Positions 1 through 11,135 of a DNA stretch of 64,000 nucleotides are shown here, in pieces. Below the pieces are notes generated by a model. That model made no database searches. It worked only from the letters and a program-made list of their open reading frames with translations, and was not told the origin of the DNA. Location: NCBI GenBank assembly GCA_043228905.1, contig JBHGNT010000004.1, positions 12,028,001-12,092,000 on the forward strand, written 5' to 3'. How positions within the stretch are numbered: the first letter of the stretch is position 1; every line of letters starts with the position of its first letter. Position numbers and translations under genes: made by a program. This DNA comes from Azolla caroliniana. Taxonomy: Eukaryota > Polypodiophyta.

Positions 1-256
1 TCTTATACTCATGCAAATGTTTTTGGTAATTTTCTTTATACTTAACTATGTCCAAAACCATAAGGCACTTTCGAGTTTGACGACATTATTTATCAAACCA
101 TTTTTTCCTAAAATTCTAGGTGCATTTCCAAGACGTGCGGTTGGTCGAAAAACATTTGTTTGTACAGGAGAGAATGACTTTCTTAAAAGCTTCCCATTTG
201 CATTCTAGTGTGACACCATGTTCTATCTTTGTCATTTGTAACATATCCTCAACCAT

Positions 257-302
<46 letters not shown>

Positions 303-324
303 TTTTATTATTGTCCTCGATCAT
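1..324. other. Left-edge sequence without a recognisable gene
   Basis: AT-rich sequence before the first LTR. Short open frames exist but none resembles a known protein, and a dinucleotide repeat occupies the last part. It is probably the target into which copia-1 inserted. Confidence 0.5.
260..302. repeat. (GA)n microsatellite
   Basis: About 42 bp of nearly pure GA dinucleotide with one GG interruption, ending some 20 bp before the copia-1 LTR. Confidence 0.95.
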
Positions 325-776
325 TGTTGAGCGGACAAGCTCAACCGGATCCGGATCGGCTGAATAAGCCAGAGCCGGGTTGTATCCGTATCATATCCGG
401 AACAAAGAGGCCGGATCGGGGAGCCAGATCATAATCCGGATCAGTATGAACCGGTATGCTGTTAGAGGCCTACGAATCTAGCCTAGTACGCAGACATATT
501 TTTGGGAGTCAGAGTCATTAGCTCAGTAAGAGCATTAAAGTATTAGTCAATGCTTTAGTTAGTCCTCTTAAAGGGCTTGTATAAATAGTGCTACCAAGCA
601 CATTTTGTATAGACAGAGATTATTATTGTGTTTCTAAATATGAACGTTTTGCTGTTTTGCTCAACTCTGTCTCTCCCGTGTATATGTGTTGAGGATTCCA
701 TTAAACCTTTATCTTCGTGTTCTGTTGTTATCTAGCTTAGCCGGTTTGTCATAGCTTCCGCATATTCACTTTTACA
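325..776 (+). repeat. 5' LTR of copia-1
   Basis: The 452-bp LTR runs from TGTTGAGC to ...TTTTACA. Its first 22 bases hold an inverted repeat GTTGAGC/GCTCAAC, followed by CCGGATCCGGATCGG motifs. A TATA box (TATAAATAG) lies at 580-588. It is homologous to the copia-I LTRs (40137-40606, 58744-59215) and to the LTR fragment at 61435. Confidence 0.88.
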
Positions 777-788
777 TGGTATCAGAGC
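777..788 (+). promoter_or_regulatory. Primer binding site of copia-1 (tRNA-Met type)
   Basis: TGGTATCAGAGC follows the LTR directly. This matches the 3' end of plant initiator tRNA-Met, the usual primer of plant copia elements. Confidence 0.85.
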
Positions 789-876
789 GAGAGGGTTGAG
801 AACCTACACAACCGACGAGCGATTTCCGAAGAGAAACCATAATACCTAGTAGAGAACAGAAAGGAAGAAGATTAGA

Positions 877-1770
877 ATGGATCGAGGAATGGCTAGCTCG
901 CTTTCGACGGAGAAGCTTGACAGATCCAACTACGCATCTTGGTCATACAAGATGCACAAGTACCTACTTGGGCATGGCTACTGGAGTTATGTCGACGAAG
1001 CGAATGATACAACACTTAATGCGGCACACATGGACTTTTCGGCTTGGGAACAAGTGGGAAGCACGGTAATGTACTGCTTCACGTCCAGTGTCGGTGATAA
1101 GCTGCTCAACCATATTCAGGATGTCAAGATGCCAAAGGAAGCTTGGGAAAATCTGGAAAAGTTTTTTGCCACAAGCACCATGGCTCGAAAGGTGCAACTC
1201 CAACAAGAGTTGAGCAATGTCCGATAGGACATGTCGGTGGCCTATTACACGGTCCGGATTAAAGAGATCCCTGACTCACTTGCCTCCATAAACGTGACCG
1301 TCGAGGAAGATCAATGGTGCATGTCTATCTCGGGGCCATGGCATCAAAGTTCGGAGCATTCCGGACTGTGGTCTGTACAAGGGAGAAGACACTTGATTTT
1401 CGACTTTCACTCGATGCTCCTAGTAGAGTAGAACCATGCGTGTGCGTCAACAAGTATGCACGCCGACAACAAGATGTTGTACATTGAGCGAAGGGGCCCC
1501 GTGGTCATGGTGGATGAGGCGGATCGGCGTGCGGTGGAAGCAGCTGACAAGAACCGAACTGGAGGCACAAGGATGGTGCCGAAAATAGTCCCGGACACTC
1601 CATAAGTAGGGGGAGTCAAGGCGGAGCCGAGAACCAGCAAGAGAAGACCGCAATAGAATGTTGGTATTGTGGCTAGAAGGGCCATAGAGAGAGCGAGTGC
1701 TAGAAAAAGCATGCCGACTCGGACAAGTCCGGATCTGGCAAGGCCGGATGCGGAAGCCGACAAAGCTTGC
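877..1770 (+). pseudogene. gag: copia-1 gag (nucleocapsid) pseudogene
   Basis: The frame opens with MDRGMASSLSTEKLDRSNYA and keeps the copia gag pattern of a SNYASWSYKM box and a later KMPKEAWENLEKFF box. A TAG at 1225 interrupts it where the related copia-I gag is open. The gag then continues through further stops and frame changes to a remnant of the CCHC zinc knuckle near 1660-1710. The start is placed at 877 because the same MDRGMAS start occurs in copia-I about 95 bp after its primer site. Gag would form the virus-like particle in the cytoplasm; this copy cannot make it. Confidence 0.8.
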
Positions 1771-1864
1771 ACTACACCGTAGAACCGAAGGATCCGGTTC
1801 CGGAAATGGATCGGGCCCATCCTTTGTGATGAAATACAAAGCTAATTCGATGAAGACAAGCACC

Positions 1865-3576
1865 TCAAAACAGAATGAAGTATGGTACGTTGATTCCGGA
1901 GCGTCAAATCACATCACAAGCCACAAGGAGTGGTTTTCTTATCTGCAAAAACCAGAATAACCAGGGCTTGTCGAAACTAGTGATCACACCCCACATACTA
2001 TCAAGCACGTCGGTGAAGTCCCACTCAACCATGTTGGGCAGAAGGGAAAGTTGATGAACGTCCTACACGTCCCGAAAATCACAAAGAATTTGGTGTCAAT
2101 TGGACAGATTGGGAGGTCTTATTCACACATCTCGGGTGCTTCATCGAAGAAGAAGGCAAAGTCATCGTGCAAGGATGCTGAGATGGGAGGATGTTTATCC
2201 TCAAAACGAATGATGTTGTCATTGCTATGTTGACGAAAGGGCAGAAGGTCGAGTCAGACATCGACCTATGGCATAAGAGGGTCAGCCACATCAATTTCCG
2301 GAAGCTTCAAGATATGCAATCGAAACACGTGGTTTTTGAATTGCCAAAATTCAGTGGTCGCAAAGGCCAAATATGTGAAGCTTGCCAACTTAGGAAGCAA
2401 CATAGGCTTCCATTCCCCAACGAGAAGAATCGGAGCCGGAATCGGCTTGATCTCATCCATTCGGATGTGTGGGGACTGCCACAAAACATGAGCATCGGCG
2501 GGAGTCAGTATTTCGTCTCCTTCATTGATGATTTCAGCCAACACACTTGGATCTATTTAATCAAGAAAAAGAGCAAAGTCTTCTCGTGCTTCCGGGACCT
2601 AAAGAATCTTGTCGAACGAGAAACCGGGAGGAAGATCAAGTGTTTGAGATCAGATGGTGAAAAAGAGTACTTTTCCGGCCAGTTCAAGAGTTATCTATAG
2701 ACAAAGGGAATCCGATGAGAGTTCTCTTGTAGATACATGTCGGAGCAGAATGACATTGCTGAACATCGAAACCAGACATTGGTAAAAGCGGCAAGGGCGA
2801 TGTTTGAGGACAAAATCATGCCGTCTACATACATAATCGGATATCTGCCTCAGGGACAAAGGTGGCGCCGCACGAACTGTAAATCGAGCAGAAGCCAAAT
2901 TTGGCACACCTTCGGGTGTTCAACATCATTGCCTATGTGCATGTGTCGGATGAGAAGTGGAAGAAACTGGATGCAAAAGCCGAAAAGTGCATCCTAGTTG
3001 GCTACTCAGATGAGTAGAAGGGGTACAAGTGCTACAACCCCTAGTCAAAGCAACTCTAAGTTAACTGAGATGTCATTTTCGATGAATTAGCATCATGGTA
3101 ATTCTCATCACACGAGCTCGAGCCGATTGTTGTGGATGAGACATTGGAATATGGAATAGAGAGAAGTGTAACGGAATCCGAAAAACCAGATAGTCTGACT
3201 TCTCTCCGGATGAGTGGACCGAATTCGGATTGGTTGAGTCGGAGTGGTCAATTGGATGACAAGTTGACGAGTAGTGAAGACTCGGCCATGCTCTCCCAAT
3301 GCAAGGAACTGAGGAGATGGTTCACGCGCAAAGAGAAGGGGAAGAAGAAGATGCAAGAGTATGACACCGGTAGAGCTGAGTCAGATCGGAGCGAATCCGA
3401 CTTCGGGATGAACAAAAAGGAACCTCCAGGGAAGAGGTTGAAATCGGCCGAGAAGGCAACAAAATTGGCGAATCACGAATTGTGCTGAGCCACTTGCAAG
3501 AAAAACCCCGTGAAGAGGTATGGGTATAACGCGTATATGACACATCATTATGCATACATGGTGAAGGTGGCAACCA
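1865..3576 (+). pseudogene. pol: copia-1 protease-integrase pseudogene
   Basis: Protease is recognised by VWYVDSGASNHIT near 1880-1925, the DSGA active site being intact. The GAG-preintegrase domain (LWHKRVSHINFRKLQ, then CEACQLRKQHRLPF) lies at about 2265-2420. The integrase core has LIHSDVWG, RSDGEKEYFSGQF and a decayed NDIAEHRN in place of NGVAERKN. Stops fall at 2698 (TAG) and 2716 (TGA) and in the region 3015-3080, mostly where Gln or Arg codons are expected. The variable integrase-RT linker at 3130-3576 is acidic and low in complexity. Copia-2 cuts the gene at 3577. Confidence 0.8.
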
Positions 3577-3887
3577 TGTTGAATGCGGGTCTCTAATGGA
3601 CATATTCACAATGTCTCCTTTTGTACACACTAGGTCTAGGCTATTTATGTAAATAGTGAGAAGGGTCGTTGCTCGAAGTTAGTCAGTATATAAACTGACT
3701 TTGTAACCTAGTTTTGGAGGTTGATATAAGATAGTTCATCTTGTGCCCAACGTCTCTCTCTCTTGCGTTCTAAGTGGCTCATTGTTCTATGTCTCTGTTG
3801 CCATCAACTACCTTGATTGTATCTATTTATGATCTTCTACCAGAAGAGTGTTGATTTGTTCCGCACTAGATGACCGGGTCTCCAACA
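3577..3887 (+). repeat. 5' LTR of copia-2
   Basis: Runs from TGTTGAATGCGGG to ...CTCCAACA. A TATA-like stretch is visible in AGTATATAAACTG. It is repeated at 6428-6735. Confidence 0.92.
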
Positions 3888-3889
3888 TC

Positions 3890-3901
3890 TGGTATTAGAG
3901 C
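3890..3901 (+). promoter_or_regulatory. Primer binding site of copia-2
   Basis: TGGTATTAGAGC, one base different from the usual TGGTATCAGAGC, two bases after the LTR end. Confidence 0.8.
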
Positions 3902-4560
3902 TTGAGGTTCTTTCATTTCTGCTACTGTCGTCTATCTAGTTTCTATCAACAACTCTTCTTCTGTACACTGTGAAGGTCTCGGTTGGCAACTCTCTACAAG
4001 ATCGTTTTCGTGAAGAGAAACGCCGACAAAATCTATACTCCACCATTCTAAATCACGTGAAGTGAGCCAATCGGCTGCACTTGACTCCTGTGATTGTATC
4101 CACTCAGAGTGAGATTTCGCTTCAAAAGATCAGCCTCAGTCGAACTACATCGGATTAGACAACAATCGAATAGGTCACCTGACACTAGTTACACGCTTGT
4201 CGTAATCACTCGTAGTTGTGTGGGCTCCAAGAACAACCCCCTTCCATGCTTCATTTAGCTAGAAAACATTCGGAAAGATTAGTTGAATTTGATCTTCTCA
4301 TTGTTGTAGTCACCTGAAGCAGAATCGGCATGGATAGTCGACACATATTCTGTGTTCGGAAATCTCGAAAATCGACATTCGAAATCGAATCGACATACTC
4401 GGGTCCAACTCGACTAGGTTAGTCAACCATAGTCTCTTCGGATCGAGTCTCCCGAATTTCGAATCAGATTCGGCTTGTGTTCAAACTCAGCTAGAACGAA
4501 TTTGGGCGAGCCAATCTATTGCACCCAACTACTGTTCGTAGCCAACCCCGGACAAAGCGA
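3902..4560 (+). other. copia-2 leader without recognisable coding sequence
   Basis: About 660 bp where gag should begin. I find no gag, zinc knuckle or protease motif. The sequence is rich in TCGA and CGAAT motifs. It probably marks a large internal deletion joining the leader to the integrase-RT linker. Confidence 0.5.
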
Positions 4561-6190
4561 ACCATCCGACTATGACACCCGATGCAACTAGTCCAGTCAT
4601 ACCTCAAAGATCCAAGAGACTGTTGTAGCCCCTAAAGAGATACTCTCCTGGTATCTTCTTTACGGATGCCAGAGAACTGACGTCATATGAAAAAGCATCG
4701 GCATTTGCCGATTCGGCCACCTGGCATTTGGCCACAGAGTCGGAAATGAACTCCACTCGCGCAAACAAAACTTGGGACTTGGTCGAAATACCGATGAATC
4801 GATGCGCTCTCCCATGCAAGTGGGTTTATCGAGTTAAAGAGACCTTTGATTCGACCACCCCAAAATTCAAGTCCAGACTAGTAGCTAAGAGTTTCCAACA
4901 AGAATATGGCGTCGATTTCGACAAAATATTTTCACCACTGATGAAAATGACAACCCTTCGACTCATGCTTGGTGTCGTGGTAGCTGAGAACTTGGAGCTG
5001 ATTCAACATGATGTCAAAACGGCATTCCTCCATGGTGATCTAGAGGAGGAAATTTATATGGAGCAGCCGAAAGGCTTCGCGGCACCCGACGAAGTACATC
5101 TAGTCTACCAACTCAGGAAGAGTCTTTACGGCCTAAAACAGGCACCGCGACAGTGGTATAAGAAGTTCGATGACTTCATTCAGTTGGTTCGCTTCTCAAA
5201 GAGGGATGAGGACCACTGTCTCTTCATGAAAACCGCTCGACATGGGCCACCCATCTTCCTCATCATCTACGTGGACTACATGCTAATCTCCGGTCGGCAA
5301 GTTGCAGAGCTTGCCGAACTTGTTCAACAACTGCGGTTGAAGTTTCCCATGAAGGACCTCGGTCCGGAAAGACACATTCTCGGCATGAAGATTAGTTGGA
5401 ATCGAAATCGAAGATAATTGTTTTTGTCCCAATCTGACTATATTAGACGTGTCCTCGAACGCTTCAACATGCAATCGCAAAATCTGCTTCGACCCCGCTC
5501 CCCATTAGCCTTCGACTGTCTCACCGAGATTGCCCGATATCCGATTCGGAGGGAGAAGTTACGAAGTCAATACCGTATGCACCGACAATCGACTCCCTGA
5601 TGTACGCGATGGTCGCGACACGACCTGACATTGCTCACGCCATAGGAGCCGTCAACAGATTCATGCACAACCTTGGTCGATCGCATTGGAACGCAGTAAA
5701 GCATGTGTTCAAATATCTAGAGGGCACAAAAGACCTTGGCATTCTATTCGATCCAAATGACACTTCAGGCGTAGTCGGTTACGTCAACTCAAACTTTGCC
5801 GCCTGTGTGGACAGTCGAAAATCGACAACTGGATACTGCTTTAAGTTCGGCAATGGAGCAATCTTGTGGAAATCGAAACTTCAGGAGTGCACTACCACAT
5901 CAACAACTGAGGCCTTATGGCTCGTAGGGTTGGCTTGCACATTTCGACAAGTCGAATCCGACTCGGCTCCAATTGTCTACAGTGACATTCATGGTGTTGT
6001 CGCATTGTCGAAAAATCCGCTTCATCACAACGCCTTAAAGCACATCATTGTTTGATATCACTTTGTTCGGGATTGCGTTATTTCAAGGAAAATCAGCCTT
6101 GAGAAGATATCTACGACTGATAATGTCGCAGATGGGATGACCAAGTGTCTTTTGGCGGATCGATTCCGATCCCTTCGGCACCAGATGTGC
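4561..6190 (+). pseudogene. pol: copia-2 reverse transcriptase-RNase H pseudogene
   Basis: The RT_2-type domain is long and readable: [62 protein letters not shown] and SLYGLKQAPRQWYKKFD. The catalytic box reads IIYVDYMLISG, so the second Asp of YVDD is Tyr and the enzyme would be dead. A stop at 5415 and a frame change near 5598 follow. RNase H is seen as TRPDIAHAIGAVNRFM, SRKSTTGYCFKFG and STTEALWL, ending around 6190 before the PPT. Neighbouring open frames at 4728-5417, 5418-5600 and 5600-6055 cover it. Confidence 0.85.
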
Positions 6191-6420
6191 GTAACAAAAA
6201 ATCAGTCCAATTAAGTCGGACACTTAGGATCTTATTTCGAAAAATCAACTTTGATAATTCGATGTTTGGCTTTAGCTTCCCCAACCTCGGCCAACTCAGA
6301 TTTTTTTGGTTTTCGAAGTTCACCCACTTGAATGAAATTTCGATTTGCTCAAAAACTTTGTATCAATTTGTATTGTACATTCATTTCGATTTACAAATTT
6401 TCTATGTATATGCCCATTAC

Positions 6421-6427
6421 GGGGGAG
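6421..6427 (+). promoter_or_regulatory. Polypurine tract of copia-2
   Basis: GGGGGAG abuts the 3' LTR start TGTTGAATG. It is the expected primer site for plus-strand synthesis. Confidence 0.8.
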
Positions 6428-6735
6428 TGTTGAATGCGGGTCTCTAATGGATCTATTCACATTGTCTCCTTTTGTAAACACTAGGTCTAGGCTATTTATG
6501 TAAATAGTGAGAAGGGTAGTTGCCCTAAGTCAGTATATAAACTGACTTTGTAACCTAGTTTTGGAGGTTGATATAAGATAGTTCATCTTGTGCCCAACGT
6601 CTCTCTCTCTTGCATTCTAAGTGGCTCACTGTTCTATGTCTCTGTTGCCATCAATATACCTTGATTGTATCTGTTTATGATCTTCTACCAGAAGAGTGTT
6701 GATTTGTTTCGCACTAGATGGCCGTGTCTCCAACA
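6428..6735 (+). repeat. 3' LTR of copia-2
   Basis: Copy of 3577-3887 with about a dozen substitutions and small gaps, ending CCAACA. Copia-1 RT coding resumes in the next base. Confidence 0.92.
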
Positions 6736-7131
6736 AGCCGTGCGTGAGCCGGAGAGGTACGAAGAAGCAGCTAGGATCCAAATTGGCAGAAAGCCATGGA
6801 GGAAGAGATGCACACACTCATGGAGAATGAAACGTGGGATCTTGTGGACGTATGGAAAGGAGTGAAGCTGATCGGTTGTTCGTGGGTGTACAAGGTCAAA
6901 TACAACACCGACGGCTCTGTCAACCGGTACAAGGCCCAGTTAGTGGCAAAGGGCTACGCACAGCAACACGACATCGACTACGATGAGACGTTCGTGCTGG
7001 TTGCAAAGATGAGGACCGTACGTGTCTTGCTTGTGGTGGCAGCGGTGAAGGGGTGACCGTACGTTCCTACAAGGCTATGTTGAGGAACAGGTTTATATGG
7101 TCTTGAGGAACATGTTTATATGGTTCAACCC
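6736..7131 (+). pseudogene. pol: copia-1 RT fragment downstream of copia-2
   Basis: The translation gives [18 protein letters not shown]-type RT start, [20 protein letters not shown] and [18 protein letters not shown]. After AAVKG the expected HLHQMDVKNA box is missing. FLQGYVEEQVYMV follows in another frame, with about 23 bp tandemly duplicated at 7080-7125. The fragment ends where LTR M begins. Confidence 0.8.
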
Positions 7132-7872
7132 TGTTATGTACACATAACGTTGGTGAGGGTAGGTCACTAATATTTACATTAGTGAAGGGTATGTTCACTA
7201 ATGTTAAAAAAGGGGCTAATGTGATTGGATAGAAGGAATGATAGGTACATGCACTATCATGATTTTGGCAACCAATGAATGGAAACCCTTTTAGAAAGGC
7301 ACATCTATTCAAGGGGCCTAGGAAAAGGTATAAATATGAGGCATAGCTACCCTCATAAGCACATTACGTCGGAAGGCTGCTGTCTTAGACACCGATGGTG
7401 CGGGCTAGGCTTTCGTCTTGACGATCCTGTTTATCTCTTCCAAGGTATTAGTCATCCTAATATCCGGCGGTATGGGATGTCGGTGGTAGGTCGACTATGT
7501 CTAGATCATAGCTCGGGGGTGGTCGGGTGGAATGGGTTCTTCTATCCAATATGTTTTTCTTCTTTTACTTTACTTTGGTCTATTGATTTGTAATATACTC
7601 TTAATAGTGGTATCAGAGCATTTACTAACAATGTTTTTTGTTGTTTTGATGTTTTTTTGCATGTGAGCAATGGGGATCTAACAAGGCTTGTCATGCTCTT
7701 CACAGGATCAAAAAAACATTCTTAACCCAATATTCTTCTTTCTCAATCTCTCTCTCCTTTTCTATTATGCGTTCTTCTTGGTCGAATCAAATTTGTATTA
7801 CATTTTATTTTCTTTCTTTCTACTTTCTACCATGCTATGATTTTAATTATTATTGTGCATCGGGCCGCGCGT
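7132..7872 (+). mobile_element. Element M: LTR plus leader of a truncated copia-like element
   Basis: A single 475-bp LTR-like sequence (TGTTATGT to ...CTTAATA) is followed by TGGTATCAGAGC and about 250 bp of T-rich leader. No coding sequence remains, because gypsy-A begins at 7873. The LTR starts with an inverted repeat GTTATGT/ACATAAC. The terminal CA appears to have become TA. Confidence 0.65.
7608..7619 (+). promoter_or_regulatory. Primer binding site of element M
   Basis: TGGTATCAGAGC, one base after the inferred LTR end. Confidence 0.8.
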
Positions 7873-8573
7873 TGTCGCGTTGTTACGCGCGTGCGTGGAG
7901 GACAAGGCGGGACCACCGGGGTCTTGGATCGAGGAATAGGTGAGAAAAGGGAGAGAGAGAGACACGCTCACACACGTATAGACAAAGAAGTGCACGAGAA
8001 CGCGGCCCAACAACATAGGAGACACGAGTTGAGCCGGAGATAGAGTATAAGAACACTAGTGTGTGTATATAAATATATGTATGTATTTGTATGTATGCAG
8101 AGGACTCGAACGGTTACAGCCGATCAGGTCGGCGAGATGGATGTCGACGCCTGATCACCCACGTACATAGGGGAGCAAGATGGAGATTCCTCCGGAAGCA
8201 AACGGGCGTTCCATGGAGCAAAATCAGCCTCTCGAGAACCTGCGCAAAAGAAAGCTATGGAGAACGACAGAAAAGAAGAGCTCGGTCCCAGTCCGACAGC
8301 ACTTCGTCCCCTCTAGCGCGCGATCCCTTCTCTCCCCCGACTCCCTCTCTTTTATAGCTCAAGGAGGGAGGCCGTTTCACCCGTTTACATCACATTAATT
8401 CTCTGTCCTTTCAGACAGAGATACTTCTCGATTCTCCCTATAGAATATTGCTACCTAGGATTCGACCTTTGTGCCTACCTATCTACTATACAACAAGGGG
8501 CGTGCCCATGTGTAAGGGCCGGTTCACACACGCTATACACGGTTTGCACTTGGGGACGGTTTTCTTCACGACA
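7873..8573 (-). repeat. 3' LTR of gypsy-A
   Basis: 701 bp. On the minus strand it runs TGTCGTGAAG...CGCGACA. The part 7873-8208 is repeated at 18133-18465, which fixes the inner end. It contains a short GA tract and a TATATAAATATAT stretch near 8066. Confidence 0.85.
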
Positions 8574-8590
8574 TCCGCCCCCACCTAACC
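8574..8590 (-). promoter_or_regulatory. Polypurine tract of gypsy-A
   Basis: On the minus strand GGTGGGGGCGGA lies directly before the LTR start TGTCGTG. Confidence 0.75.
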
Positions 8591-8649
8591 GCGCATCCAC
8601 CGGTATGCGCCAAAATTGGGTTCCTACTGGAGAAAACCGGTCCTTGCTT

Positions 8650-9690
8650 TTATTCCTCGTTCACCGGTTCGTCCTCCGCCTCGGGCTGCTCGTCGTCGTG
8701 TCGTTTCTTGAACGCTTTGATCCTCTTCCCCGTCACCGGTATCGCCATTCTCATACCGTCGAGCTCCGCGAGATGGTACGTCCAATTGTCGTTGGCGCCT
8801 GTTACTACGTAAGGCCCGAACCACCTCCTCGTAAACTTCCGCGTGGCCCTGTGCTGATTGTCGAGGCTACTGTCATAGACTAGCACCCAGTCGCCTTCCT
8901 CGATCTTCCTTGGCCGGAGCTGGTGTGTTCGGTCGAACCGGGCTTTGTTCATTATCCTCGCTACCCGAAGTTTCTCCGCGGCTCGCTCTACGTCCTTCGG
9001 CCTCCGCTCGAGCTGTCGTATTTGTGCCGCCAACAGTTCCTCCCGGCTCATCTCATCCCTCCAGTCCACCGTGGCCCACAAGGAGATCGGTCGCTCTGTT
9101 GGCATGATCGGCTTCTGTCCGAACATAAGCTCTGCCGGCATGAACCCGGTTACCGAACTGTGCGTAGTCCGGTCCGCCCACAAGGCATAAGGTAGCAGCC
9201 GTGGCCAGTTCCCGACTTGGCCTCCGCACGCCCGTACTAGCGCTTTGACAATCGGCCCGTGTCCGCGCTCTACCTTCCCGTTCGCCTCCGGATTGTACGC
9301 TATGGTGAGCGAAAGTTGGACTCCTAGCCGGTCGAACAACTCTTCGGCCTCTTCTGCGTCCAACTCACCACGGTTAGCCACGATATTCCCTGCGCACCCG
9401 TATCGACATACCACGTCCTCAATCAAAAACCGGCACACGGCTGCAGTCGTCTTGTTCTGCAGGTCTCGGCCTTCAATCTGGTTCGTTAGATCCTCCCGAG
9501 CCAGCACCAGATACCGCATCTGTCCTACCCCCATTGGCATCGTCACCAAATCCACCATCCACTTGAAGTGGACGGTCGGAGGGTAGGTCGGGCGAAGCTT
9601 GTCCCGGTGTCGGATCATGGAGTGCACCTGACAGCTTTCGCAAGTCGTCACGAACCGATGCACGTCCCGGTATAGTCCCGGCCATCAGTA
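8650..9690 (-). pseudogene. pol: gypsy-A integrase
   Basis: An open frame of 337 codons (9663 to 8650) continues upstream into the RNase H frame past one TGA. The zinc-binding part ends in CESC (residues 8-11). In the catalytic core Asp38 (WMVDLVTMP) and Glu132 (NPEANGKVERGH) are present. The middle catalytic Asp is Asn97 (IVANRGELD), spaced 35 residues from Glu132 as in the DD35E family. The C-terminal part (RFDRTHQLRPRKIEEGDWVL, then FGPYVV) is the GPY/F-type module. With D97N the enzyme should be inactive. Confidence 0.82.
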
Positions 9691-10833
9691 CTTCCCCTTT
9701 AGCTTTTCGAACGTGGCCCACGTTCCACGGTGTCCAGCCCAAGGATTATCGTGGTACGCCGCCAGCAAATCCTCATGTTCCTCCTTCTTCGCCACCACTC
9801 GGAGCGGGATGCTGTTCCTCTTCTTTGCGTGCTTCCATATGTACCCGTCCCGGAGAAAGAATTGGTACGCTTTCTTCCGAATCCGGTTGGCCTCATCCTT
9901 TGTCCATGCCGCGTCCGGTGTCATTGTTTTCAGGAACCCGTCGATCTGCAACCACTCCCCGTTGTACTTGCTCTCGTCGAAATCGTTAAGCGTTGGAGTG
10001 CATTCCCTGCTGGTTGTTACGTAAGCCGCCTCGAAGAAGTCCACGCTGACTTCCTCGTCCTCCGAAACCATGCCGCCCTCGTTTGCGAACCTCGGCCTTG
10101 AAAGCATGTCGGCCATGGCATTGTCTTTCCTGGAAATGTGTCGTATTTCCGGATTCAGGGACTTGATGTATGCTATCCACCCGAGCATTGCCAGGTCCGG
10201 CGTTGCGCATCCGGAAACCATGCCAAGAATTGGCAGGCAGTCCGTCTCGATAATTACCTCTGTCCCGATCAGGTAGTCTTTATCGGCCTTTACCGCCGAA
10301 ACGATACCCTAGAGCTCGCGTTTAACCTGGGCGTATCCTCGCTATCGCTCGCTGAGGACCTTCGCGCCGAACTGGATCGGGAAACGCTTGCCGTCCTCGT
10401 CCTCTTGGTTGACAACCCATCCGATCCCGGTCGGACTCGTGTCTGCCGTTACGTAAATTGGAGTGTCCTTTCCGTAGACAGCCTTTCGGAGCGCTGGAGC
10501 TTCAACAAGTGCTTCCTTCATCTTTCGGACAGACTCTATATGCTCGTCTTTCCACTCGAATTTTCGCCCCTTTTTCAACAACCTGTATAACGGCACCACG
10601 ATGTGGGCGTAATGCGGGATCCATATGTGGTAGAACGCGCATGCTCCCAAGAACCTCCGAACCTCCGTGACCGAGCTACAATCATGCTTCATCGCGGAGA
10701 TGGCTTCTACCTTAGCCGGAGACGGTTTCTGCCCATACGACCCGCATAGGTGTCCGACGACCATGATCTCTAATTTCCCGAAGGCCGAGTTTTCCCCGGA
10801 GAAGGTGAGCCTCGTGCCCTCTAACCTCTGCAC
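9691..10833 (-). pseudogene. pol: gypsy-A RT connection and RNase H pseudogene
   Basis: The frame begins in the RT thumb (LEGTRLTFSGENSAFG, then TEVRRFLGACAFYHIWIPHY). It passes into RNase H with IYVTADTSPTGIGWVV, an E-containing box interrupted by two TAG codons near 10310-10335, and IIETDCLPILGMV. The zinc-finger precursor of integrase follows (DNPWAGHRGTWATFEKLK). A TGA at about 9689 separates it from the integrase frame. In-frame TAG codons sit where Gln is expected. Confidence 0.75.
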
Positions 10834-11135
10834 ACCTTCTCGCAGTCATGATGTGCGTCGCCACGAATTTCCGGCACCCGTCCGGTCCGATCGTCTCGTC
10901 CTTTTCCTCCACCGGGTATCCCTTGATTTCCTCTCCAGGCCCGAGGATACCACATGCCCGAAGTCGCTCCTCCGCCCTTTTCTTCTTCCGGCCAACGACG
11001 TCGACTATCGTACCCCCTCCTTGTCGGAGAACCAAAATTTCCTACCTATAGTACAGGTCTTCTTCGCTATCGTACACTTGTGGGGGTTTCCCGGAGTGTC
11101 CGGACTATCGCGGCTCCACGCCTTGATAGCCCTCT
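10834..11135 (-). pseudogene. pol: gypsy-A RT remnant, catalytic core missing
   Basis: Only the linker and the first RT segment can be read (GILGPGEEIKGYPVEEKDETIG, then ATHIMTARRCAEV). The next recognisable text is the RT thumb. No YxDD palm motif occurs between them, so the central part of RT has been deleted. Confidence 0.6.

Larger units (their letters stand above)
3577..6735 (+). mobile_element. Nested copia element copia-2, internally deleted
   Basis: Two LTRs of 311 and 308 bp flank only 2.5 kb of internal sequence. Just RT and RNase H remain recognisable; gag, protease and integrase are missing. The insertion splits copia-1 between its linker and RT: copia-1 protein homology stops at 3576 and resumes at 6736. 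The flanks AACCA and AGCCG are not an exact target duplication, so the duplication may have decayed. The LTRs differ at roughly a dozen sites, so the insertion is older than copia-F. Confidence 0.9.
325..7131 (+). mobile_element. Ty1/copia element copia-1, degenerate, split by copia-2
   Basis: It starts with an LTR beginning TGTTGAGC, followed by the tRNA-Met type primer site, then gag, protease, integrase and the first part of RT in copia order. The coding sequence is cut at 3576 by copia-2 and resumes at 6736 in the RT domain. It stops at about 7131 where LTR M begins, so the rest of RT, RNase H and the 3' LTR are absent. Many stops and frameshifts make it non-functional. It belongs to the same family as copia-I: near-identical LTR start, the same gag N-terminus MDRGMASS and the same integrase. 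Confidence 0.85.
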
